64,000 nucleotides of DNA from CBDDEC01 sp965198045 (GTDB taxonomy: Bacteria > Chloroflexota > Dehalococcoidia > UBA2979), in NCBI GenBank assembly GCA_965198045.1, contig CBDAOL010000012.1, positions 496,001 through 560,000 on the forward strand, written 5' to 3'. Made by a program: the position numbers and the translations under genes. Positions 35,198-44,024 of this stretch are shown piece by piece (the first letter of the stretch is position 1; every line of letters begins with the position of its first letter). The notes under the pieces are model-generated. The model saw only the letters and a list, made by a program, of their open reading frames with translations, searched no databases and was not told the origin of the DNA.

Positions 35198-36180
35198 GCG
35201 GCTGTCTGCACCTGCGGCAGGATGTCCGACGCGATCAGCTCCATCGTGTCGAAGTCGGTGTTGGCATGGTGCTGCATCATGATGCGCGTGATCCCGGCTT
35301 CCTCGCGGCGACCGATCTCCTCGACAACCTGCGCGGGCGTGCCAACGAGCCAGCCCCGCTCGGCCGTCCCTTGCAGCAACTCGTCCGGATCCTGCCGCTG
35401 GAACATCGGCAGCTGCTCCGCGATGCGTGCGAGGTGCGCCTTGATTTCGGCATCGTCGCGGCCGATCACGAAGCCGGCCATCTGTGAGTGGCGGATCTCG
35501 CTCGGGTCGCGGCCGACGTCGGAACAGTGGCGCTCGAGCACCGCGCGCTTGAGCGCGTAGCCCTCGAGGTTTTGCCCCACGACGTTCCACTCGTCCGCGT
35601 GCTCGGCGACGATGCGCAGCGTCCGCCGCTCGCCGCCGCCGCCGACGAGGATCGGCAGATGCTCTTGCGCGGGTTTCGGGTAGCATTCCACGTTCTTCAG
35701 CTGGAAGTGCTTGCCCTCGAATGAGACGGGGCCGTCGCCCCAGAGCGTCCGGCAGACGCGGATCGACTCGTCGAGGATGTCCATCCGCTCGCCGACGCTC
35801 GGGAAGGGGATGCCGAAGCTTTCGTGCTCTGGCACGTTCCAGCCGGCGCCCATGCCGCAGATGAAGCGGCCGCCCGAGAGCGCGTCAATCTGCGCCGCCT
35901 GACGCGCGAGCAGCGACGGATGGCGGAAGGTCATCGACGCTACGAGCGGCCCGAAGCGGATGCGCTCCGTCGTCTCGGCGAGGAGCACGAACGAGAGGTA
36001 CGTCTCGAGCGCGTTGCGGTCGTGCGGGCCGCTCAGCGAGAAGAAGTGGTCGGAGCGCCAGAGCGACTCAAAGCCGAGATCCTCGGTCTCGCGGCAGAGC
36101 CGCCGCCAGAGGTCCCAGTCCAGATCCTCCTGGCCTTCGATCATTACGCCCAGGTCCATAGGCTTCCGCGGTCCCTTCAT
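35194..36180 (-). CDS. LLM-class flavin-dependent (F420-type) oxidoreductase
   Basis: A 328-residue luciferase-like monooxygenase-fold protein. Typical blocks are LGVMIEGQEDLDWDLWRRL, GFESLWRSDHFFSL, RIRFGPLVASMTFRHPSLLA, ALSGGRFICGMGAGWNVPEH and LPILVGGGGERRTLRIVAEH. The bacterial-luciferase TIM barrel here matches the F420-dependent subgroup common in Actinobacteria and Chloroflexota. It reduces or oxidises an unknown organic substrate. A coupled 84-residue gene follows. Confidence 0.92.
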   Translation of the reverse strand: MKGPRKPMDLGVMIEGQEDLDWDLWRRLCRETEDLGFESLWRSDHFFSLSGPHDRNALETYLSFVLLAETTERIRFGPLVASMTFRHPSLLARQAAQIDALSGGRFICGMGAGWNVPEHESFGIPFPSVGERMDILDESIRVCRTLWGDGPVSFEGKHFQLKNVECYPKPAQEHLPILVGGGGERRTLRIVAEHADEWNVVGQNLEGYALKRAVLERHCSDVGRDPSEIRHSQMAGFVIGRDDAEIKAHLARIAEQLPMFQRQDPDELLQGTAERGWLVGTPAQVVEEIGRREEAGITRIMMQHHANTDFDTMELIASDILPQVQTAA

Positions 36181-36262
36181 CGCCCGTCAGTGCAGCGTCG
36201 ATCGCCGCCGCGCATGCTAGCGCAGACTCGGTCCGCGAGGGGTCGAAGATGGCGGCGGAGGG

Positions 36263-36694
36263 CTACTCGCTGCGCTCCACGCGCACCATGAACAGCAGCA
36301 GCACGCCCATGTGCACCACCGAGACGGCGAGCATCTGCAGCGCGAGCGTACCCATCGAAGAGTCGGGGTCGAAGCTGGAGACGACCATGAGCAGGTAGGT
36401 CATCACCGCCAGGGCCACCAGGCGCGCGATCAGCGAGCGTCGGTCCGAGTCGAGGTCCTGGAAGCGCACGCGATAGAGGTAGACGCCGAGGATGACGACG
36501 TGCAGCAGCACGAGCCCGCCGGCATACAGCGTCGCCGGCAGCCCATCCTTCACCGAGACCAGCGGCAGCAGCGCGAAGGCCAGCGCGAAGACGCTCACGG
36601 TCTTCACGGCGAACAGTCGCGGGTCCTCGATCGAGAGCCGGCGCCGACCCACGGTCATGCCGCGTGACTGGCTGGTGCTCGCCGTCATGCCCAC
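36263..36694 (-). CDS. Four-helix membrane protein, unknown
   Basis: A 143-residue protein with four hydrophobic segments (VSVFALAFALLPLVSV, LYAGGLVLLHVVILGVYLY, LIARLVALAVMTYLLMVVS, LALQMLAVSVVHMGVLLLFM) and a short charged tail. The first Met (36694) or the second (36688) may be the start. No family recognised. It stands alone about 80 bases before the IS256 target site. Confidence 0.68.
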   Translation of the reverse strand: MGMTASTSQSRGMTVGRRRLSIEDPRLFAVKTVSVFALAFALLPLVSVKDGLPATLYAGGLVLLHVVILGVYLYRVRFQDLDSDRRSLIARLVALAVMTYLLMVVSSFDPDSSMGTLALQMLAVSVVHMGVLLLFMVRVERSE

Positions 36695-36825
36695 ACCGCA
36701 TCCGGCCGCGCGTGGCGCGGCCTCGCCTCAACCGTAGAGTGGACCCGGGTTCCGAATCTAACAGAGCGGCCGAGTACCGGCTGCGAGATATCGTCAAGAG
36801 CTGTGGATGAGCTGTAGGGGGCAGA

Positions 36826-38088
36826 TCAGGCGGCGTCCCTCCCGTCGCTCACTGCGTGGCCCGCCTGTCGCTCCTGGAGCGTGCCGTCGATGAAGACGCC
36901 GCCCGCGCGAACAACGGCGACCAGATGCGGTGCGTTCACTCGCCGCCAGCGCTCCTCGGCGGCATCGAGCAGCTTGTAGGCCATCGCCAGTCCAGCTGAC
37001 CGGGAGCCGGCGCCCTTCGTCACGCGCTGGCGCAGCCGCACCGTGGCGAACGTTGACTCGATCGGGTTCGTCGTGCGCAGGTGCACATGGTGCTCGGCGG
37101 GGAAGTCGTGGAACGCGAGCAGCCGTTCGAGGTCATCCGTGATCTTCGCCGTCGCCTTCGGCCACTCCGCGAACTGCTCCGCGAGTGCGCGCGCGGCATC
37201 CAGGGCGTCCGCGCGTGTCCCGGCGGTGTAGATCGCCTGGAGCGCTCTCTTCGCCTCGCCCTGCGTGCGATCGGGCAGCGCCGCCAGCACGTTCGCGGTC
37301 TTGTGTACCCAGCAGCGTTGCTCCCGGGTGCTGGGGAAGACCTCACGCAGCGCCGCCCAGAACCCGAGCGCGCCATCACCGACCGCCAGCTCCGGGGCGG
37401 TCATGCCGCGCTCGCGCAGGTCCCGCAGCAGGTCGAGCCACGACTGCGTGTCCTCGCGGTAGCCGTCCTGAACGGCCACCAGCTGCTTGCTCCCATCGGG
37501 ACGCACCCCGACCAGCACCAGGCAGCAGAGCCGGTCCTCCTGGAGGCGGACATTGAAGTGGACGCCGTCCGCCCAGAGGTAGACGTAGTCGACATCGGCG
37601 AGGCTGCGCCGTTGCCAGCGCTCGTGCTCGGCCTCCCACCCCGCCGTGAGCCGCCTGACGGTCGAGGCGGAGAGCCCCGCATCCGAGCCGAAGAAGGCCG
37701 AGAGCGCCGGGACGAAGTCACCGGTCGAGAGCCCGCGCAGGTAGAGCAGCGGCAACACCTCCGTCACCTTGGGCGAACTCCGCATGTACCGCGGCAGGAT
37801 CGCCGAGGTGTACTGCTCATCGCGACGGCGGTGGTCGACCCGTGGCGCCTTGACCTCGACCCGGCCCGCGGCGGTCGTGATCTCGCGCGGGCGGGCGTAG
37901 CCGTTGCCGACGACGAGTCGGCGGCCCGACGTATCCACCACGCCCGCGTGGCGCTCAAGGTAGGCCTGACGTTCGGCCTCCAGCGCCACCGCGAGCATCT
38001 CCTGGGCAGCGATGCGGCAGAGCTCGTCCAGGCCGACCTGGGCAACCCCCACCTCCTGCCCGCCGCTCTCATGCACTATCCTCAACAT
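36826..38088 (-). CDS. IS256-family (mutator-type) transposase
   Basis: A 420-residue transposase. The N-terminal part contains AAQEMLAVALEAERQAYLER and NGYARPREITTAAGRVEVKA. Catalytic regions follow: VDYVYLWADGVHF with the first Asp, LAVGDGALGFWAALREVFP with the second, and TTNPIESTFATVRLR with the final Glu. The CWVHKTANVL motif is characteristic of the family. The ATG at 38088 has GGAGGAG eight bases upstream; an in-frame TTG 27 bases earlier is unlikely. Confidence 0.95.
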   Translation of the reverse strand: MLRIVHESGGQEVGVAQVGLDELCRIAAQEMLAVALEAERQAYLERHAGVVDTSGRRLVVGNGYARPREITTAAGRVEVKAPRVDHRRRDEQYTSAILPRYMRSSPKVTEVLPLLYLRGLSTGDFVPALSAFFGSDAGLSASTVRRLTAGWEAEHERWQRRSLADVDYVYLWADGVHFNVRLQEDRLCCLVLVGVRPDGSKQLVAVQDGYREDTQSWLDLLRDLRERGMTAPELAVGDGALGFWAALREVFPSTREQRCWVHKTANVLAALPDRTQGEAKRALQAIYTAGTRADALDAARALAEQFAEWPKATAKITDDLERLLAFHDFPAEHHVHLRTTNPIESTFATVRLRQRVTKGAGSRSAGLAMAYKLLDAAEERWRRVNAPHLVAVVRAGGVFIDGTLQERQAGHAVSDGRDAA

Positions 38089-38160
38089 CCGGCGTACTCC
38101 TCCCCGGCCGGCCAACCGGCCGTCTCCTGATTACAGGGAGGGTACGCCGCCTCTCTCTGC

Positions 38161-38196
38161 TACCCCGTCCACAACTTCTACCCCGTCCACAACTTC
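38161..38196. repeat. Two tandem 18-bp units inside the IS256 right end
   Basis: TACCCCGTCCACAACTTC occurs twice in direct succession next to the right inverted repeat. The inner end of the terminal repeat is part of this unit. Such sub-terminal repeats may be transposase binding sites. Confidence 0.8.
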
Positions 38197-38326
38197 TGAC
38201 GATTATCTCACCGGCTGCCGTTCGCTGCCACTCGGAGCGAGGGCCGAGGGCCCTCGTACGCTTGAGTCAGCACCGGCGTACGGGTACGTTGGACTCCCGC
38301 GAGGGACGCCCTCGCGCACTGCGGCC

Positions 38327-38402
38327 GGCCCCTTCGTCTAGCGGCCTAGGACATCGCCCTCTCAAGGCGGAAACACGGGTTCGAGTCCCGTAGGGGCCAC
38401 CA
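38327..38402 (+). tRNA. tRNA-Glu (CTC)
   Basis: Cloverleaf with encoded CCA: acceptor GGCCCCT with AGGGGCC, anticodon stem CGCC with GGCG around loop CTCTCAA (CTC), and T arm ACGGG-TTCGAGT-CCCGT. Its 3' 44 bases recur with three mismatches at 45942-45985, which marks it as an integration site. Confidence 0.96.
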
Positions 38403-38801
38403 GCACTCCAGCCCATGAACACTGCGTTTCGACTTTCGAGCGGTGATCACGAGCCCTCGCCAGAATGGGCCATTCGTTGAGCCGTCTCCTGGTGGCCATA
38501 CTCGTCCAGTGGTGCCTTCGTCCGACCGGACGGCTCCCTGCGTGGGCTCCCTGCGGGTTCTCGGCGACGCGGTTCGCTCGCGGGGTCGCGCCGGTCGCAG
38601 TATCAGACCCACGACGCGCTTAACGAGGCTCATGGCGCTGTACTCGATCCTGGCTCGAACAGCATGAATGACGGGCGACCGTTTCGGTCCGGCGAGGACA
38701 CGGCAGGCGGCCTTTGTGCGGGTATTCGAGCGCCGCGCAACGATGAACGGTGATCGCGTAGGCTCTCCACGCGTTGACCATCGCCCTGTCGTTCCCGTTG
38801 A
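38403..38801. other. Left end of the tRNA-Glu island, no recognisable gene
   Basis: The frames open here do not resemble proteins. I looked for an integrase remnant next to the tRNA and did not find one. The last bases hold the initiation region of the MMPL gene. Confidence 0.45.
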
Positions 38802-39633
38802 GTGAGGCGGGTCGCAGACCGCTTCAGCGGGCGGCGCGAGTCTGCGCTCGACCGGATCGGTGGACGCGTGAAGCACCTCGGCGAGTGGATTTTCGACCAG
38901 CGCGGTCGCGTGGTCGTCGCTGCCTTCCTCCTGACGCTGGCCGCGCTGCCGTTCGCCGGCACGGTGTTCGACATCGCCAAACAGGGCGGGTTCGACGACC
39001 CCACGTCTGAGGCCGGGCACGTCGAGACGTTCCTGGCGGAGCACGAGATCGGGTTCCCGAACGCCGATGACCTGGTATTGGTCATCGAGTCGCCTGAGGC
39101 CCGCATCCAGTCCGTGCCGATCGCCCTCGAGATCCGCAAGCTCATCTCGGCGGCTATCGCCGACCCGATGGTCAGCCGGGTGACCTCGAGAGAGTCCTTG
39201 ATCAAGCCCGATGGGCTCGACGCCGAGGATGACATGGCGACGCTCGTCCTGATCGCGATGCGCGGCACGGACGACGAGAAGCGCACCTACTACAAGGAAG
39301 TGCTCGGCCCAAAGCTGCGCTCCGAGATCGTCCAGGTGCGGCACAGCGGGCTCATCCCCGGCAACGTCGAGCTGACCGAGACCGTCGTCCGCGATCTCCG
39401 GCGCGCCGAGTTGATCGCCCTGCCCGTGACGCTCGTCGCGCTGCTGGTCCTGTTCGGCGGGATCGTCCCGGCGTTGCTGCCGATCGTCATCGCCGGCATC
39501 TCGCTGGCGCTGTCGTGGGGGCTGACCAGGATCCTCGGACAGTGGATCGACATCTCGGTGCTCGCCCTGACGCCGATGTCGATGCTCGCGCTCGGCGTGG
39601 CCATCGACTATTCGCTGTTTGTGGTCCTCCGCT

Positions 39634-41204
39634 GAGGCTGTCGCACAAACCCACGAAGAGGGGGACATCGCTATACGATGAGCATGGCGGCGGGGGCGGA
39701 GTGATTCCGAGGTGCCGCCGTGACCCAGCGTTTCTTGCCGTGCGACCGTGACCAGCAATACCTGATGCCCGCCAGCCTCCGCGACTGGCTGCCCGGGGAC
39801 CACCTCGCGTGGTTCGTGCTCGATGCGGTCAGCCAGTTGGACCTCACCGCGTTCTACGAGCGCTACCGCGAGGACGGTTGGGGGCGGAAGGCGTACGAGC
39901 CGTCGATGATGGTCGCGCTCGTGCTCTACGCCTACTGCGAGGGCGAGCGCTCGAGCCGCCAGATCGAACGGCGCTGCCGGGAGGACATCGCCCTCCGGGT
40001 GCTGACCGCGAACCAGCACCCCGACCACGCGACGATCTGCCGTTTCCGCCAGCAGCACGAGGAGGCGCTCTCGGGACTGTTCGCCGAGGTGCTCAGGCTG
40101 TGCGCCGAGGCTGGTCTGGTGCGGGTCGGGGTGGTCGCGCTCGACGGGACCAAGCTGCACGCCAACGCCAGCCGTGAGCGCAACCGCACGGATGCGGACC
40201 TGGAGGCCGAGGTGCGGCGCATCCTCGACGAAGCGGAGCGGGTGGACGCCGAGGAGAACGCGCGCTTCGGCGACGCGCGGGGCGACGAGTTGGCTCCGGG
40301 ATTCAGGGACCGCGAGGAGCGCCTGCAGCGGTTGCACGAGGCGCGGGAGCGACTGGCGGCCCGAGAGCGGGAGCGGCAGGAGGACTACGAGCAACGCCTC
40401 AGGAGCCGCGCGGAGAAGGACCGGCGCGGGCGCCGCCCGAAGCCGCCGCAGCCCGAGCAGGGTGCGAAGGTGAACGTCACCGACCCGGACAGCCGCGTGG
40501 TGCGCGACTATCACGGCTACTTCCAAGGCTACAACGTGCAGGCGGTGACGACCCGCGACCAGATCATCGTCGCGGCTGAGGTGAGCCGACAGGCGACCGA
40601 CATGCACGAGCTGCAACCGATGATCGAGGTGATGCACCGCAACCTGCAGGCCGCACACTGCGGGCCGGCGCGCGTGCTGCTGGCTGATGCCGGCTACTAC
40701 TCCGAGGCGAACGTGCGGCAGGCGGGGAGCGCAGGTCCGGAGCTGCTGCTCGCGACCCGCAGCGACCGCAACCGGCGCGTCGGCGCGGCACCGCCGCGCG
40801 GGCGCATCCCTGCCGGGCTCTCCGTCCGTGAACGGATGGATCGCAAGCTGGCGACGCAGCGTGGCCGGCGTCTCTACGAGCAGCGGCGCTGGATGATCGA
40901 ACCCGTCTTCGGCGACGTCAAGGAGAACCGCGGCATCCGCCGGTTCATGCGGCGCGGGATCGCCTCGTGCGCCAGCGAATGGAAGCTGATCGCCGCCACC
41001 CACAACCTCAAGAAGCTCTATCGCCGGGCGCGGCCGTCCTCCTGGCCAGCGAACGGCAACCCCCGGCAAAGAGGCTGGTCTGCCGCCGTGGCGGCCGCGT
41101 AGCGCCGCTGCCCTGTGAGAGGCGGCTACTCCGCCCCGACAACCGACCGGCTGACCTCTTGGCCCTCGTGGCGCTCCGCCCACGCCACTCCATGCGACAG
41201 CCTC
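39634..41204. mobile_element. IS1182-family insertion sequence, complete
   Basis: A 1571-bp element with inverted ends GAGGCTGTCGCA (left) and TGCGACAGCCTC (right), flanked by the 4-bp duplication CGCT (39630-39633 and 41205-41208). It lies inside the MMPL gene. Precise removal restores the MMPL frame, so the insertion is recent. One intact transposase gene is present. Confidence 0.92.
39720..41102 (+). CDS. IS1182-family transposase
   Basis: A 460-residue protein. The N-terminal DUF772-type region is QYLMPASLRDWLPGDHLAWF and SMMVALVLYAYCEGERSSRQ. A coiled, charged middle is ERERQEDYEQRLRSRAEKD. The DDE domain has Asp in VVALDGTKLHANASRERN, Asp in VLLADAGYYSEANV, and Glu in RRWMIEPVFGDVKENRGIRR. 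The gene is intact. Confidence 0.95.
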   Translation: MTQRFLPCDRDQQYLMPASLRDWLPGDHLAWFVLDAVSQLDLTAFYERYREDGWGRKAYEPSMMVALVLYAYCEGERSSRQIERRCREDIALRVLTANQHPDHATICRFRQQHEEALSGLFAEVLRLCAEAGLVRVGVVALDGTKLHANASRERNRTDADLEAEVRRILDEAERVDAEENARFGDARGDELAPGFRDREERLQRLHEARERLAARERERQEDYEQRLRSRAEKDRRGRRPKPPQPEQGAKVNVTDPDSRVVRDYHGYFQGYNVQAVTTRDQIIVAAEVSRQATDMHELQPMIEVMHRNLQAAHCGPARVLLADAGYYSEANVRQAGSAGPELLLATRSDRNRRVGAAPPRGRIPAGLSVRERMDRKLATQRGRRLYEQRRWMIEPVFGDVKENRGIRRFMRRGIASCASEWKLIAATHNLKKLYRRARPSSWPANGNPRQRGWSAAVAAA

Positions 41205-42758
41205 CGCTATCGCGAGGAAATGGCACGCCTGGGTGACGACGTACGTGCGGCGGTCGGCGCCACATCGGCGACGGCCGGGCGTGCTGTCCTGCTTTCTGGG
41301 ACGACCACAGCGATCAGCCTGGCCTCTCTCTTCATTTTCAACGAGATGTTCCTGCGCTCAGTCGCGCTGGGCACGGTGCTGGCGGTCTTCACCGGGGTCG
41401 TCGTCGCCACGTTGTTGCTGCCCGCACTGATCTCGACCCTCGGCAGCGCGGCGCGTTGGCCAGCGCCCAGCGGCGCCCGCGTGCTGCCGCGCCGCGTGTT
41501 GCGCCTCGCCGGGCGTCAGTTCGATTCGTTCGTGCGGCACGACCAATCGCAGGCGCAGGACAGCGGGTTCTGGTTCCGCATATCGAGGTTCGGCGCACGC
41601 TGGCCGCTACCGTTAGTCACCGTCGTGGTGCTCGTGCTGCTGCTCTTCGGACTGCCGTTTCTCCGGATCAACCTGACGCTCCCTGGCGAAGAGAGCTTCC
41701 CCTCCAGGTTCGAGGCGCGGCAGGCCTCGGCCGTCATCGACGACCGCTTCTCCGACTTCGAACGCGAAACGGTCGATGTGATCATGGCGTTCGACGAGGG
41801 TGCGCCGCGCGATCGCTACGACGACATCGACGCGCTGGTGTCGTCCATGTCTGGCGTCGCCGGCGTCACCAACGTCGATACGTTCACGACGCGTCTCATG
41901 AAGGAGGAAGTCGACTGGCAGCAATCCTCGGACCCTCGGGAGAACATCACGCAGATCGAAGAGACGATCCGATTGTTCACCGACGGCAGCGCCGTCTGGG
42001 TTCGCGTCTCGATCGAACCTGGTGAGACGACGGCCGAGGCGCGGGCGATCGTCCAGGAGCTGCGCGCGCTGCCGGGTCCCTCGGACGCGACGATCCAGTT
42101 CGGCGGCGGTGCAGCGGCGCTGGTCGACGCGCGCGACACGCTGCGCGCGAAGGTGCCGATCGTCGTCGCCTACATCGTCGCGGTGACGCTGCTGGCACTG
42201 TTCATCGAGTTCCGGTCGGTGCTGATTCCTCTCAAGGCGGTCCTCCTCAACGCCATCTCAATCGCGGCGGCGCTGGGCGCCCTCGTCTTCGTGTTCCAGG
42301 ACGGCAATCTCCAGGGCATCCTCCGCTTCGAGGAGTCGACATCCATCGCCACGGCCGTCCCAGTGCTGGTCTTCGCCATCGTTTTCGGTCTTTCGATGGA
42401 TTACGAGATTTTCCTGCTCTCCCGGATCCGCGAGGAGTACGATGCGAACGGCGGGGACACGGCGCAGGCAGTCTCGTACGGGCTGCAGCGCACCGGTCGG
42501 ATGATCACGGGTGCCGCCCTGCTCATCGTGCTGGTGATCGCCGCATTCGCGACCTCCGAGATCGTGAAGCAGATTGGCGTCGGGTTGGCGCTAGCGATCC
42601 TGATCGACGCCACGATCGTGCGCGCCTTGCTGGTGCCGGCCAGCATGCAGCTGCTGGGGCCCGCCAACTGGTGGGCGCCGCGCTGGCTGCGGCGCCGCGA
42701 GGCGCCGCCGACCGCTACGAACGTGGCCTCCGGGACTCAGGTAGGGAAGTAGGACAGC

Positions 42759-44024
42759 ATGGGCGACCGTACGCGCGTGATGGTCACCGGTCTCGGCGTC
42801 GTCAGTCCGCTGGGGACGCGCGTCGACCGGTTCTGGGCGAACGCGGTGGCCGGACGCTCCGGCATCGCTCGCCTCACCCGGATCGACACCGAGGGATACG
42901 TGTGCCAGATCGGCGGCGAGGTGTGCGACTTCGACCCGCTGGACTTCATGGATCGACGCACAGCACGACGCACCGCGCGCTTCTCCCAGTTCGCGATCGC
43001 CGCCGCACGACAGGCGTGGGAGCAGGCGGGCCTCGACCTCACACCGCCCGAGGCGCATCGCGTGGGTGTGATCGTCGGCAACGGCGGCGGCGGCCTGGAC
43101 GTGACGGAACATGCGGTGGAGACCCGCGTCCGAGAGGGGGCAAGGAAGGTCGACCCGCTCTGGTACGCCAAGGCGCTGCCGAACATGGCCGCCGCCAACA
43201 TCACGATGCAGCTCGATGTGCGTGGCTACGTGAACACGGTGGCGACTGCTTGCGCCGCAGGCACACAGGCCATCGGCGACGCGCTCGAGGTGATTCGACG
43301 GGGCGGCGCCGATGTGATGATCGCCGGCGGCGCAGAGTCCGCGCTCTGCCAGACCGGCGTCGCGGGCTTCGCCGCTATGCGTGCGCTCACCACGCGACGC
43401 TACAAGGACCCGGCACACGCCTCGCGCCCGTTTGATCGCGATCGCGATGGGTTCGCGCCGGGCGAGGGTGCCGGCATCCTGGTGCTTGAGTCGCTCGACC
43501 ACGCCCGTGCGCGCGGAGCGACGGTCCTGGCCGAGGTGCTCGGCTACGGCGTCTCCGCCGACGCCTCGCACCTCGTCGCGCCGGCCGAAGCAGGCGAGGG
43601 CGCCGCGCACGCCATCACCTCGGCCCTGACCGACGCCTGTGTCGCGGCGGAGGAGATCGACTACATCTCGGCGCACGCAACCAGCACGACGATCGGTGAC
43701 CTCGCCGAGACACGCGCCATCAAGATCGCCCTCGGCGAACACGCCTACCGCACGCCCGTGTCCGCGATGAAGTCCCAGATCGGGCATCTCCTCGGCGGCG
43801 CCGGCGGGGTCGAGACGGTGGGGGCGGTGCAGTCGCTGATCACCGGCGAGATCACGCCCACGGTCAACCTCGAGCATCCGGGCGAGAAGTGCGACCTTGA
43901 CTATGTCCCGAACGAGGCTCGCCGCATCCCCGTGCGGACGGTGCTCAAGAACTCGTTCGCGTTTGGCGGCGTGAACGCGGCGCTCGTCATTCGCAGCGCC
44001 GAAGCTGTGACGCCTCGCCGATGA
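42759..44024 (+). CDS. Beta-ketoacyl-ACP synthase II-type (FabF-like) condensing enzyme
   Basis: A 421-residue protein with the complete KAS II signature: VMVTGLGVVSPLGTRVDRFW at the start, the active-site Cys in TACAAGTQAIGDALEVI, the first His in YISAHATSTTIGDLAET, the second His in KSQIGHLLGGAGGVET, and the C-terminal KNSFAFGGVNAALVI. It condenses malonyl-ACP with an acyl chain. It sits between an MMPL transporter and a patatin-like protein in one operon, so it may extend a special lipid rather than serve general fatty-acid synthesis; that is inference. The ATG overlaps nothing upstream; its stop overlaps the next start (ATGA). Confidence 0.94.
   Translation: MGDRTRVMVTGLGVVSPLGTRVDRFWANAVAGRSGIARLTRIDTEGYVCQIGGEVCDFDPLDFMDRRTARRTARFSQFAIAAARQAWEQAGLDLTPPEAHRVGVIVGNGGGGLDVTEHAVETRVREGARKVDPLWYAKALPNMAAANITMQLDVRGYVNTVATACAAGTQAIGDALEVIRRGGADVMIAGGAESALCQTGVAGFAAMRALTTRRYKDPAHASRPFDRDRDGFAPGEGAGILVLESLDHARARGATVLAEVLGYGVSADASHLVAPAEAGEGAAHAITSALTDACVAAEEIDYISAHATSTTIGDLAETRAIKIALGEHAYRTPVSAMKSQIGHLLGGAGGVETVGAVQSLITGEITPTVNLEHPGEKCDLDYVPNEARRIPVRTVLKNSFAFGGVNAALVIRSAEAVTPRR

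Larger units (their letters stand above)
36785..38209. mobile_element. IS256-family insertion sequence, complete
   Basis: A 1425-bp element flanked by a perfect 9-bp target duplication ACCGGCTGC at 36776-36784 and 38210-38218. The ends are imperfect inverted repeats: left GAGATATCGTCAAGAGCTGT, right (reverse) GAGATAATCGTCAGAAGTTG, matching with one gap and a few mismatches. It contains one intact transposase gene. The preserved duplication and intact gene point to a recent, possibly still active insertion. Confidence 0.93.
38802..42752 (+). pseudogene. MMPL-family (RND-type) lipid transporter, split by an IS element
   Basis: The N-terminal piece (38802-39632) has the first helix VVVAAFLLTLAALPFAG, a periplasmic domain, then helices LPVTLVALLVLFGGIVPALL and LTPMSMLALGVAIDYSLFVV. 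It stops one codon into the IS. The C-terminal piece resumes at 41205: removing the IS and one CGCT copy restores YSLFVVLRYREEMARLGD in frame, with the classical MMPL helix-4 motif. The remainder has the second periplasmic domain and the matching DYEIFLLSRIREEYD motif. Joined length is near 800 residues, normal for MMPL/HpnN-type exporters of lipids. As it stands the gene cannot make the full protein. The start GTG is a best guess. The ketoacyl synthase begins 6 bases after its stop. Confidence 0.92.

Noticed and set aside
39630..39635. The TGA ending the first MMPL piece as a selenocysteine codon
   Set aside because: It is formed by the IS1182 end (CGCTGAGG) and disappears when the element is removed; no Cys is expected in that helix.
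38346..41183. A 945-codon open frame on the minus strand across the MMPL gene and the IS1182 element
   Set aside because: It is antisense to two well-matched proteins and to the tRNA-Glu, and its sequence is Arg/His/Asp-rich in the way reverse frames of GC-rich genes are. No similarity to a protein family.
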